Shown here one piece after another: positions 10,207 to 21,292 of a stretch of 64,000 nucleotides of DNA. A program made the position numbers and the translations under genes. The DNA is from Margaritispora aquatica (Eukaryota; Ascomycota; Leotiomycetes; Helotiales; Discinellaceae): contig VJWN01000002.1 in assembly GCA_007644065.1 (NCBI GenBank), positions 2,443,831-2,507,830 on the forward strand, written 5' to 3'. The notes under the pieces were generated by a model. It made no database searches and had not been told where the DNA came from. It saw only the letters and a program-made list of their open reading frames with translations. Within the stretch, counting starts at the first letter, position 1; every line of letters begins with the position of its first letter.

Positions 10207-12117
10207 CAAGGCTTTGTGGTGTTGTCAGCCAAAACAATGCGCGGTATGAGAATGGAGAGTCAGATTGATGTGTGAGCCTCATCACGTGAAACCAGCTGCA
10301 GCAAACCTGACATGGAACTTCCTTGAGCCACACATTTTAAAGTAAGCAAGCAGCTTGGTTTTCTAGACAGGCGACGAAGGGATGCTCCTTCACCAACCAG
10401 ATGGAAATACTGCTGCCAATATAGCTGATTTCTGTCTTTAATCAGATATTCTCGAAGGAAGAGAAACGTCCTTTCAGGTATCCATGGTCGCCAAAGTGGA
10501 GTTATAAGATGCAACAGGAAACCCAAGGACGTCTCAACTATTGGCTCGGAAATCATAGTAGCGGAGACCAGATGGAGTTCTTAAAGCTTTCTAAGGTTCT
10601 AACTTTCACGATTGGAAGATCATAACGAAAAGTCCAACGATTATACATTGCAGTTTTTCATTCTAATTTCCTCGATTTCAGCTGATACAAATATTGTGCT
10701 GCCTTTGATTCCTAGAGTTGATATCTAGTGCGAATCGATGGGGGGCTTTAGATCATGCCGCTCTGGCACCAACATCAACTTCCATAATCAATCAGTAAGA
10801 TCATATACCAATTGGGTAGCAACATATTTTGATCTGAGTATGGCCTTGAGGAAGCGTTCGATCAGCAATAGGATCAGGATGATGCTACAAAAGAACATTC
10901 ATAGCATACGAACCATCAAACATCACCTCAATAAGCGCGAACAAGCGCAGTCGAACTGTCTTGGAGGAAGAAGTACGCAAGTCCGATGAGTCAAGCGCGA
11001 GACACTCAATCCTCCCATTAGGATGGCGAGAGGCTTGGATCTGTGCCGTTTCCAAGCCTCGTGATCACATACATAGAGCTCTGACGATTGAAAAACTTCC
11101 TTCTTATTTATAGCAACGGAAAAATTCAGTATTACGAAGTGATGGTTCTCAACTTCTGATTATTACGATCATACTCTTGTTGGAGAGTCATGCTCGATGA
11201 GAATCTCAAAACTGTGCCTGAAGCCGGACATGTCCGTTGTCATGTGTGGGGAAACTTGTCCTCAGGTTGCAACAAACAGACAAGAGCTGACAGTGAGTGA
11301 TGTATAAAGTGGATAAGTTATGCACATTCTTGCTGCCTATCACATTGAATACCGAAAATCAAGGTACCAATCTGACACGCATGCACAACATTGCTGGTCG
11401 TGCAACCAGAAACGGATATGGCTTCAGCCTCACCAACTCAAAGGGTCAGTCTTCTGGCCTGATTTCTAAGAATCTTAGCCTTGCGTCGAGAATAACTCTT
11501 GGCCCTGGAAGGAAGAAGGAAGAATCCAAGGCAGAAAAGAACTGGGGTAGCGTGCATAGCCTGTCAGGTTACCAGGAGGAGGTGGAGGCTCAGCCTGAGG
11601 ATCGACATCAAGGCGAGACCCGCGTAGATGACCAGATTCCAGTAGCAAGAGCCTGAAACCCATCCAACTCTGGATGTACTGGGCCTGGAAATGGATGTGT
11701 TTGTTTGACGAAACTTCGTAGTTGGATCTTACATCAGCGAGGCTGCTAGTGAAAAGGACCAGATTCTCAACCTCCCAATTTGTCCTGCAGCTCTCGGTTG
11801 TCTGATTGGTTGAGGTTTACGAGAACACACGATCTGACTTGTTGATCTGAATAGGTTGAAGGAACTCGATAGCACTGTAGATATAAAGAAACAAGCAAAC
11901 ATGAGAAAGTCTCAAAACTTGAACTATACCTCTCCAAGAACTTCTTGCAATTACTTAGACAAAAACACTTCTCAGACATACAACAGATCCAACACCAAAA
12001 AGACATAGCAATATCATCGCTCTACTTTCGCAAGTGCCATCAAAACTTGGCGTCTGGTGGTCTTTTTAAAAAAAAAGACTATTGAAAGCCAAGAGAAAGA
12101 AAGCAAATACCGTCTCA
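10207..12117. other. Gene-poor region with weak coding traces
   Basis: About 1.9 kb with no intact gene. A minus-strand open frame at 10260-10556 (98 codons) is not recognisable. Around 10,880-11,010 on the minus strand a coding-looking run (IECLALDSSDLRTSSSK followed by LFALIEVMFDG) is soon ended by a stop, which suggests an old gene fragment. A plus-strand open frame at 11297-11656 has no domain. The last 100 bp precede the Zn2Cys6 regulator and contain its promoter, including an A-rich run at about 12066. Confidence 0.35.
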
Positions 12118-14028
12118 ATGAATCAACCGCTACGTCCGATAGATAGAGAAGCATCGAGAAGACCAAGAAGTTCACGACCGAAGGTGAAGAGTGGCTGCAA
12201 GACCTGCAAGGAAAGGCGAGTGAAATGCGATGAGACACATCCGTAAGTCTTCACCTGTTCTTTGTATAGTGAGTCGAAGGAACCAAGAGGTCTCATCACA
12301 GCAAAAAAAAAAAACTTCCCCATCCATAGTCCACTATATACTTTCAGTGATCATACAAAACTGACAAGACGATCAAATAGATTTTGCCACAGATGCATCA
12401 ATTTTGGAAGGAAATGTGCTGGATATCCATCCAAAGATGACACACCACGAAAGGAAGTTGTTCCTGTTCAAAGGAAACTTCTCTCGAAGCCAACCCTCAC
12501 TCAAACACATACAACACAAATATCAGCACCAGCAGGAAGGGCTCAGCAATTTGAACCACTAGGCTCAGCCGTGTCGGGTTTTCCTACAGTCAAAACTCAA
12601 ATTCCTGTGGGAACTGTGTTTGAGGATGACAGGGAGTTCCGCTACTTCTGCCATTTCCGAGACGTGACAGCTATCCAGCTAGCAGGAGGATATGAACCAA
12701 CATTGTGGGCCACGGTGCTTGAAGCATGTTCAATCCCGTCACTCAGGAGACTTACGGTTGCAATCGCAGCAATGAGTATGGCTTTGACCGAAAATGCCTC
12801 AAATTCACAAAGTCGGACTAGTGATGGACATGCTGCTGCCACTCATCGACAATATGCTCTCCAGAAATATGGAGAGGCACTCAAAGACATTGGGCAAAGC
12901 CTCGTCTCTGGCGAGGACTCAATCAAAGTTGCATTGATCAGTAGCCTCCTGATCTTCTGTTTTGAGAGTCTGCTTGAGGACATCACGGGAGCGATTTTCC
13001 ACATCCAAAGTGCAATTGAGATAATCGTCAAGTATATCTCAAGTCTGCCTCGAAACTGCTGCTTCCCCCACGTAGGATCACTGGGGCCTCCAAACTCAAC
13101 AGTGATAAATGACGATCTTCTGGCAGCCTTTATGAGACTTGATCGGCCTTCGCTTGCTTTGCTAAGTCAAAGGAAAGGTTTACCGCCAGGACCTGTGAGC
13201 AGAATATTCAATTTGGTTTTCGCGTCGGAAAGCTACACCATACCAGATGTGTTCCACAACATCACTGAAGCAAGAAGATACTTAGATGACATCAAATGGC
13301 GCACACTTCCAAACGATCCCACACCATCACCTGTGGAGCGGCTGTGTCTGACTGCTTCAGCAGCAAATATCCCGCAGCTCGAGGCAGTTCCAGTCCTCAT
13401 TGCAGTCTGGTATGAAAGTGCTAAAAAGGATGACTCTTCTGGGTATCTTAGCGAGAGATTTGTACAATGGCATGATGCTTTTGCGCCACTGTTGAATTAT
13501 GCTATGACTCCGGCAGGTGATTCAATGTTCATCGCGGCAGTCACCATGCATATCCAGGCACTCTCTGCGGACTTGCTTTTGACCGGCTACATTGCCCCAT
13601 CCTTCAATCGGTCGCGGTCTTCATCCTTTACGTCAAGGCAATCCTCCCCTCCACATTCGCGTCGACCATCGGATTCCGAATTCCCGCTGTTGAGCTTGGC
13701 AGTACCTGGCCACGTCAATTCGTTGCGTCGCTCATCTTCTCAGCGCTCTACTCCGGGTTCCTCTCCTGAACGAGATAATTTCTCAACAGTTTATGCCATT
13801 CTAGAGTTTTCGCGAAAGCTCCTCCAGCATCCAAACTTCAGCAGAGGGTTTGTATTCGACGTTGGAATAATTCCATCTCTTGTGACTGTTATGACTTCGT
13901 GTCCAGACTTCGGTTTGAGGCGAGAGGCAATTAAGTTGCTCCGAGAAATGGAGCCACGGCGCGAGGGTATATGGGACAGCAGAGTGTGTGCAGAGGCAGG
14001 TGAGAAATCGATGTCGACCGAGGAGTAA
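12118..14028 (+). CDS. Zn2Cys6 fungal transcription factor
   Basis: A 590-residue protein from exons 12118-12242 and 12381-14028; the 138-bp intron interrupts the zinc cluster between the third and fourth cysteines and splicing restores the motif. The cluster is C27-x2-C30-x6-C37-x6-C44-x2-C47-x6-C54, the classical binuclear zinc cluster that recognises CGG-type half sites. The basic stretch SRRPRSSRPKVKSG just before it fits a nuclear localisation signal. The rest resembles the fungal-specific transcription factor domain of the PF11951 type (LEACSIPSLRRLTVAIAAMS near residue 195; AIFHIQSAIEIIVKY later), with a serine/arginine-rich linker near residues 490-520. Target genes are unknown. The nearest genes are a decayed SDR and a broken F-box gene, so context does not point to a pathway. 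Confidence 0.9.
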
Positions 14029-14928
14029 ATTGTTGGGGGTGGCAGAGCATAGTGGCTGAGTCTGACTCCAACGACGAAATCTGAGCGCTGGCGCCTGAAG
14101 AGATTGAGGAGACTTTTGGTTTAAGATGGGATTTCAGAGTCGCAAATTCGGTGTGATGTGGTGATGTGAAGAAGATAAGGTAGCTCAATATCAATGAATG
14201 AATATGGAAGTAACTTTCTCGGCAAATCTGTTTCTCCGCTCCGAGCTTGTATCAACCTCGACTCCTCCTCTTGAGCTCTGATAAATCCTAGAGATATTGC
14301 TATGACACCAGAGAGTTTCTCACCCTTGCAAAGCGCTGTCTATGCTTCCCAGACGCTCATAGTCAAGATATACCTACTCGTGGCAATGCTCTAGCAGCTG
14401 TCACCATTTCAAAGTATCCCTAATAGCTTTCCTCGATTCAACCTTAAAGTCGTGAGGTCAAGAATTTCAGAAAGAGCAGCTGGTGCAGCTATAATTTAGT
14501 CAAGCTTCTACATAATTCAGCTTGTTCGAGAAGTACTGTTACTAGGAGATTTTGAAATCCGAAAAGCTAGCTGGCCATCTGGATTCAGCTATCCGGGACA
14601 ATCCTAACAAGTCTCAAAAGTTGTTCAGTAGATTCAGGAGAGAAGTTTTATAGGAAGAGCAAGTGCTCAGTACGAAATTGGTTTGCATATTGGTTTGCTC
14701 TGGCTTTTATTTCTCCAAAATTTCCCACAAACTTCATGATACTGGACAAGTGAGAGCTGTTGTTCAGCTCTAGAACAACACTTCTACGTACCTGCACGGA
14801 ATGTCTTTCGAGACGCATATCTTTTACCTTACTGGAGGTTTAAACTCAGGTACCGATGCTAATAGTTATAAACCTGCATCGACTATCAACTTTTACTGAA
14901 CAAAGCCGAGGGAAGTGTCTCAAATACT
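14029..14928. other. Intergenic region
   Basis: About 900 bp downstream of the Zn2Cys6 regulator. No open frame with recognisable content was found on either strand. Confidence 0.4.
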
Positions 14929-15680
14929 TTGCTGTATCAGATCATAAGAAGCCAACGACGTCCAAACAAACCTATTGTATCTTCAAAGTCTTTGCAATAC
15001 ATCTCCCACTTCTCATCTCGTAGCCATAACAGGCATCCTCGCCATATCAGCAGCGGTCCCTCCTCAGCTCCAACTCCTGCTGTACTCTTCCCACTCCTAC
15101 CTACTTCATTAGCGCGCACCACAACCACACTCCACGGCTTATACACGCTCAAATACTCCCTCCCAGGCTAAATAACAACCCATCCGATACATTCTACGCG
15201 ATCAAGAAACCAGACGCCACAGATGAGATCGTGTTCCATAGATCGCGCGACTTCCCTCTCGGTATTCATGACGAACATCAAGGCGCTCTAGATGTGGTCG
15301 GTGGTAGTAATTCTGTCGCTACTGAGGACGTTACAAGTAATGGGGCTACGAAGAAGGATCTTGTACTTGGAATGGATCTATAACTACTAGGCCAACGTAA
15401 GTTCTCTAAAGATACGGTGACAAGGTAGTTCCGTGATCGATTTTGGCTTAATGGTTGTGCGTATAAGATGATCAAGTCAGGAGACGTGACATTCCCTACA
15501 CAGACGCCAGCTTAGCCAAGTCTACGGGCGAGCGAACGCGAATTTGTGTGGGCTGCGCATCACCAGATGCTTGTGAAACACACGAAATGGCTAAGTTGTC
15601 AATTGCTTTCGAACTTCCTCGTGGAGAAACAAGACAAATGCTGAATTATGAAATTTAAGAGTATCAGTTTTGAATCACTC
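14929..15680 (+). pseudogene. Decayed coding sequence of unknown family
   Basis: Plus-strand coding-like segments lie in different frames. One reads TTLHGLYTLKYSLPG and stops at 15171. A shifted frame continues without a gap (LNNNPSDTFYAIKKPD, then EIVFHRSRDFPLGIHDEHQG) to a stop near 15382. Further segments, DRFWLNGCAYKMIKSGDVTF and REFVWAAHHQMLVKHTKWL, follow after more stops. The continuity across frames and the sensible amino-acid composition suggest a former gene of roughly 200 residues broken by frameshifts and stops. I do not recognise the family. It might instead be a multi-intron gene, but I could not find introns that restore it. Confidence 0.3.
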
Positions 15681-15856
15681 AAATCTATTGTCAGAGCCCG
15701 ATGAGCTCTTAGTATGACAGCTTACCACAAGTCCCATCACTTCCAAGAATCATCCCATCAACACTTCACCCCAGCGCCGTACACAGAAACAACACTACAC
15801 TCGCCACTTCTCTCGCGTATTCAACGGCATAACCGCCTTCATTTCTGTACTGGCTA

Positions 15857-16730
15857 TCAGCTTCTCCCTTTTCTCGGCTCCAAGGAAAAGGAAGACACCA
15901 ACCTCTTCGCAGTGAACTCGTCAATATGGCTTTGCAAGTCTGCAAGCGAGGGCAATGTCTCTTCCACGGAGGAAGTTACTTGAATAAGTAGGTATCAGCT
16001 CATGGAAGGAAATCCCGTCGTGGAAGGACAAATACTTACGAACTGGCAAAAAAGCATTGCATCTTACTCCGCTCCCTTTGAGATACTTCTTGGTTTGTTT
16101 CGCCATTGAGATCCGTCAAACTAGTTAGCACATCCCATTCTAAATTTCATCCTGAGTATCTCTGAATCTTCACCACATCCTCACTCCCACCCTTCTCATC
16201 CCCAGAAACAAGAAACACCGCTCCCTCCCTTCTACCCATCATAACCCTCAATACCACCTCTAGCCCTCCCATTCTAATCCCACCATCCTCTCCTACCTCG
16301 CCATCACTATAACCACCACCGCCTAAAACCAACACCACAAAATCCACCACCTCCCTCACAAACACCTCCCTCGAATAGCTCATCGCACCACTCCAATCCG
16401 CATCCCCCACCTCCTCCGCCTTCTCTTTCTCACCACCAGACCTAAAGAATTGGAAGTGGCTTCCCCTAGCGCACCGCGTGCTGTCATGCGGCTTATCGAC
16501 ATCGATACCAAGGACGAAGGCATTGCTGTTCAGCAGGGCGCGTGAGATCGCTGCGCCTGTTGGGGAGGCAGCGGGGTTGATGAGAGCCACTTTGGAACGT
16601 TAGTCTGTTTACTTATTGCTAGAGAGAGATGAGAGATGAGGGATGGAATTAGGCTGGATAGATGGAGAAAAGGGTGGGATTACCTACCTTTGCCGATTAA
16701 ATTTAAATTGTGAGTGCCGATGCAGTTCAT
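15857..16730 (-). pseudogene. Short-chain dehydrogenase/reductase-like gene, disrupted
   Basis: Exon 1 (16688-16730) joins exon 2 (from 16589) to read NLIGKVALINPAASPTGAAI then FVLGIDVDK, the Rossmann N-terminus of an SDR with a TGxxxGxx-like turn altered to SPTGAAIS. Downstream, VDFVVLVLGGGGYSDGEVGE and GRREGAVFLVSGDEKGG occupy the places of the NNAG strand and the catalytic-serine strand, but both motifs are degraded. The frame stops near 16147. A final segment reads MAKQTKKYLKGSGVRCNAFL (from 16106), a typical SDR late helix and strand, and an intron leads to a last exon ending at 15857 (TSSVEETLPSLADLQSHIDE). The last segment has an in-frame TGA just upstream, and one extra base in CTCAATGG would explain it. 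The YxxxK catalytic motif is not found. I read this as a decayed SDR. Confidence 0.5.
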
Positions 16731-17953
16731 TGTACGGTCTCCTCGCGGTCTCTTCGCGGTCTCTTCGCGGTGTTCAGCTATGAGTTGAGTGATCCGACAA
16801 TCCAGTCAAATTTGAAATTCCGAATCAGAAGAAAAGAAAATCACATCTCCCTTCTAGAAAAACCCGAACGATTTCATTCACTTAGCTGTAGCGAAAGACA
16901 GGTATCAATGCAAAAGTCAATTTAAGCTTATCCGTAGCTACGTACCGTACCTACCTAGTGCAGAAATCATCGCTATGAACTGCTCACCCGAGGGAGGGTA
17001 TGCACCCCCGCACTTGACAAGACATCAATCAAGTCTATTCCTGAGCACCGCATTCGTAATAGCATGGAAATGGAAATACAAATTAGGAGATACATAAGTT
17101 TCATCGTTCATACCAACATCTTCAGGAGAAAACGTATGAATTGCACGAAACAAAAATGGCACGCGATGCTACCTTTTCAATTCTCCCGTGCATGAATCAC
17201 ACTTCACACTCAAAAAGCACAACCACAGACCACAAAATACAAAGGCAAATCATTATCACGTATCTTTCATTCTCAATTCCTGTCTCTATCCACAATCATT
17301 TGCTTGCTCCCATCTACGCCACGCCATGCACCTGCCACCTCCCGACCTATCTCTGCTCAACCCGTCATGCAAATAAGCGAGCAGAGTAAGAGCAAAAATA
17401 GCACTACTGTAAAACGTGGATAACCCGCGAAGCACCCATATGGAAAAAAGCAGAACGAAAACTATTTTACATCCCCAGGTGTATCTCTCTTATCCGAGTA
17501 GACCATCCGTGCTGTGATTTTTTTATTTTTGGTGTATTGCGTTCCCATCCTAACCCTTTAATCTTATTCCTTGCTGATGTGTAGAAACCAACGCATCATC
17601 TGACTCGCAGGTTCTAATTTCAATTTAAAGAAATTGTGCCAAGACAGTGGATTGCGGTGGGATGTAAAGCGGTGAACGCGAAAGAGATGGTACAAAACTG
17701 CTCGATCTTTCCGATTAATTTATGGCGAGCCAATATGTAGGCCGCTTGATATTCGGAAGATGATATGTGTGTAAGAATCCAGGGCATCGCAAGACGTGAT
17801 GTGGTGTAAAACAGAGAGATCTATGAGGGGAAAACCGTAAAGCCAATGGAAACCAAGAGGTGTGATTGAGTCTGATGATGAAGACATGCTTCCAAGCCGA
17901 AATGAACAAGATAGGTGACGACCATTCAATTTTCAAAGAAACTGTGATGGCAT
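16731..17953. other. Intergenic region
   Basis: About 1.2 kb lies between two minus-strand genes. At 16736-16772 there is a short tandem repeat of about 12 bp (consensus GGTCTCTTCGC, three copies). No gene is seen. The part next to 17953 is the 3' region of the TFIIA gene. Confidence 0.4.
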
Positions 17954-19801
17954 CTACCACTCATATTCGCCAGTAGCCTTGTGAAAGACATACTCTTTGC
18001 CATTCACGGTCAAGACACCATCCTTCATGACGCACTTCCTGCTTCTCGTTAGCACATACTCAGATCCTGCTCTAGCGACCAACACTTACCACTTGTTCTT
18101 GACTCTCTGCACCTTATCATACATGCAAAGCATGATATGACCCATTCCCTCGTCCTCATCCTCTTCGTCATTTACTGTGTCATCAGGATCATCTAAATCA
18201 GAATTGATCGCATCTTCATCAACTTCGTCGTCTTCATCCTTGATATCGACATCCTCATTTCCATCGGCTTGAACCATGGTACCCTCTGGACGAGATGATC
18301 TCACCCTGGTTTTCCGCGATTTCGAGGTTGAAGCCTGTTTAAGTGGTAGCATGAGTCCACCACCCTCCATACGTGTGCCCATAGCCTCGATCTTAGCACG
18401 GAGAAGGTTATCAATCTCGATACGGCCCATGGATGCCTCTTCACCATTTGGTCCGAATTGCTTGATGACACTCATGCCCTCTACATCATCACCAGCACCG
18501 TCAGTCTGAGCTCCTCCAACCCCATTTTGACCCTGGGGTTTCTGGCCATTTTGACCATTTTGAGGAAGAGGTTGAGCACTTCCGGTGACCCTTTGTAATT
18601 GCCCAGCTGTCGTCTGTGCTATCATGTGCTTGTACTGCTCGGTACTCATTGCTCCTTGTGGACCATTACCTTGGCCTTGACCCTGACCTTGTACTGGACC
18701 TCGCTGTTGCTGATTTTGTTGCATACCATTAGCTGCAGCTTGGCGCTGCTGGTTTTGTTGATGTTGCTGCTGTTGCATCATTGCAAACTGTTGTTGCATC
18801 TGAGGGTTTCCATTGGGAGCATGATGACGGCTAGCAGTTTGCTGAATAGCATTAATAGATGCATTTGCTTGTGGTCCGAACGATTGCTGAAGATGTGCTT
18901 GAGCACGAGCAGCAGCATTGATAGTTGGGTTCATTGGCTGAGTGTTTTGATAAGGCTGTTGCTGAGGTGCACCATTTTGGTGCATACCCATATCAAGACC
19001 TGGCTCCATCTTAACACGAGGTTGATTCATTTGCTGATTCATCTGCTGACTCATCTGGGGCATCTGAGGCATAGTAAGACCACCTTGTTGCTGAGGCATA
19101 GGAGGAGTGCTCATGTTCTGAGGATAATGCATAGCATTTGAGGGAACAGTAGGAGGGTTGGACATTGCTGGGGTTGGTTCCGGCTTGGGATCCCAAGGGA
19201 AGGTTGCAACACCAAGTTGCGACAGCTTTTGTTGCCATCCCTATTAGACAGTCAGCTTCAATTTCCATAAGTCTTCGTAACTTGAGATGTAAGAACATGA
19301 AAGAAGAGAATATCAAGTTTCAAGAGAAAGATGAACAAGATGAGTGTGGTTATCCTGCATATCACGTGGACTCTTCCGATGACCAAACGGTGCTAGCGCT
19401 CGGTGCAATTTTCACAAGCGAAGGGCTGGGTATAAAGCCAAATACTGAGGGTCGCCCACCCGCTGAAAACGAAAAATGGCCAGAAATCGACGCACAGCCG
19501 ACGCAGGCAGCAGCCCTAACGATGCAGCTCAAAGACAACCATAATGCCTTCGATCAGGACAACGACTTTCTTCGACTAGAAAATGATATAATGATGGAAA
19601 AGAAGTGGAAAGATAAACAAATCCACCCTGTGGATGGATATTTCCTGATGCTCGACAAAGAAAGGGAGAGGTCAAACGTACACTGCGCAACGCATCCAGA
19701 ACTTGGTCATCAACTCCACCCTCCTCGAAATCAACTCTCGATGCATCGACCACATCACCGATGATGGTGCTGTAAATGTTTCCGACCTGTGCATTCGACA
19801 T
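17954..19801 (-). CDS. TOA1: Transcription factor IIA large (alpha/beta) subunit
   Basis: A 451-residue protein from exons 19682-19801, 18090-19240 and 17954-18038, all in frame. The N-terminal helical domain begins MSNAQVGNIYSTIIGDVVDA, and the first splice yields LRSGWQQKLSQLGVATFPWD, the conserved end of the TFIIA four-helix bundle. A long glutamine/methionine/proline-rich linker (about residues 65-270) is followed by an acidic stretch (DDPDDTVNDEEDEDEG). The C-terminal beta-barrel segment reads HIMLCMYDKVQRVKNKWKC then VLTVNGKEYVFHKATGEYEW. The protein pairs with Toa2 to stabilise TBP on TATA DNA during RNA polymerase II initiation. The first intron (441 bp) is unusually long for this window. 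An antisense open frame covers that intron and is not called as a gene. Confidence 0.95.
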
Positions 19802-21292
19802 ATTGGCGGCGGCTCGTTGTCGTAGTCGTTGACGAGTTGGTGATAACTAGATCTGTGGGGGCAGAATTGCTTCCTTCAACTTCAACCTGGCTGGCACGAT
19901 GCACACGCTTCAAATATCTTGAGAGATAACGAACAAGCTTGCACAATATCGTGGGCTCGTCTCTAAGGGTTGGTTCGAAAGGTAGGTAGGTAGGGTGGTT
20001 TCGCAGATGGTCTGGTTGTTCTGCGAAGTTCTGTTGCTTGCGGAATTGATCTGACAAGAGCTTTGAATTCACTTCCACCGCAACCGCAACCTCAACCCCA
20101 ATGTAAAAGCGTAGATCAATGTGTAACAGTCTATGCAGTGCGTCTGATACTTTGCTCGAGCACTCTGCAGATGTATTTCTTTGTGTTCTGTTGTAGAAAG
20201 TGGACTTTCGCAGTCCCGACGGTGCGGAGATGTTTTTGGATGGTCGCTTTTGCTAGGTAATGGCTCTTGTGTCGCCCTTAGCTTCGCTTACTAAGCACCC
20301 TTTTGAGCCGCAGTCCAATTCACTTTCACAAGACAAAGCTGAATGCGCGGAAGTATAGAGAATAACAACCTTTTTCAATTCCTCTCTTGAATCGTTTGTC
20401 ACGAAGATCAAGAAGATATGATGCGGCAGGCAAAGTAAGGGGCATCAAAGCTTCAGAAGCTTCAGATATTTGTTCCACAATAGCTTTGTCTCTCAACATC
20501 AGCATCAACATGAATACCGTATAGATCAATGCGTAATTCAGGATGTAAGCTGCTCTGATGAAGGACATTTAATCTTCATTGAACTAGCATGCTATGCGTT
20601 TCCTTCCCTCGAATTATTTCACCTCTTTGAATGTTGAACACCAGCTGGAAAGTTGTCAAGGACAGATGTTTCAATCGTGCGGTTGAAGTCATCTTATCTA
20701 CTTCATATTCGACCCACCAACTCGAGATGGGTGGTTGTATTGAAAGCACGATGAACTCCCGAAATCCGTTTCTAGTCAAGCGGATGCTACCAGAGGGAGG
20801 GAAAGAGTGTTGTAGCAGGAGAGGATTTTGAAAAGCTTGGAGATTAGACAGATTTTCGTTGCACAATGTCCTATCCCGTCAACAGCGGCATCTAGATCAA
20901 ATGTCAAAGGTAGAGAGCTAGATCAAGGTTTCAGGTCATTCCCGCAACATAAAAACAGGTACGAAGGATTCACGTTTTATATGGTTCATTTATGCAGTTA
21001 TCCTTTCCCACCAGCCTAATACCCTAATACAATATTTTAGCCATGACCGTGGTCACTAGCAATGGACAAATAAGTAGTACCCTTAACCCCCATCCAGTCA
21101 TCCATCATCAAGCATAACTCGCACCAGGTGAAGCACTTTCGGCCATGGGCATTGAGAGAGATCAATAACAAACTCCCCGACACCTTGATGCAATCCAACC
21201 GCTAAAGTTCAGGAAGGAATTGTGTTGTATACTTTACCCTGCTCTCTTGGAAGCCCGAACACTTCACAGAGCCTCGATGACCTATCCCACGC
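19802..21292. other. Intergenic region
   Basis: About 1.5 kb contains the promoter of the TFIIA gene at its left end and the 3' region of the Cdc20 gene at its right. Minus-strand open frames at 20326-20568 (80 codons, hydrophobic N-terminus) and 20576-20866 (96 codons) lack any domain I recognise. A short gene there is possible but not supportable. Confidence 0.35.

Noticed and set aside
19165..19764. Plus-strand open frame of 199 codons opposite the TFIIA gene
   Set aside because: It starts at TTG, covers exon 1 and intron 1 of TOA1 in antisense, and has no domain. It is kept only as a finding about the long intron.
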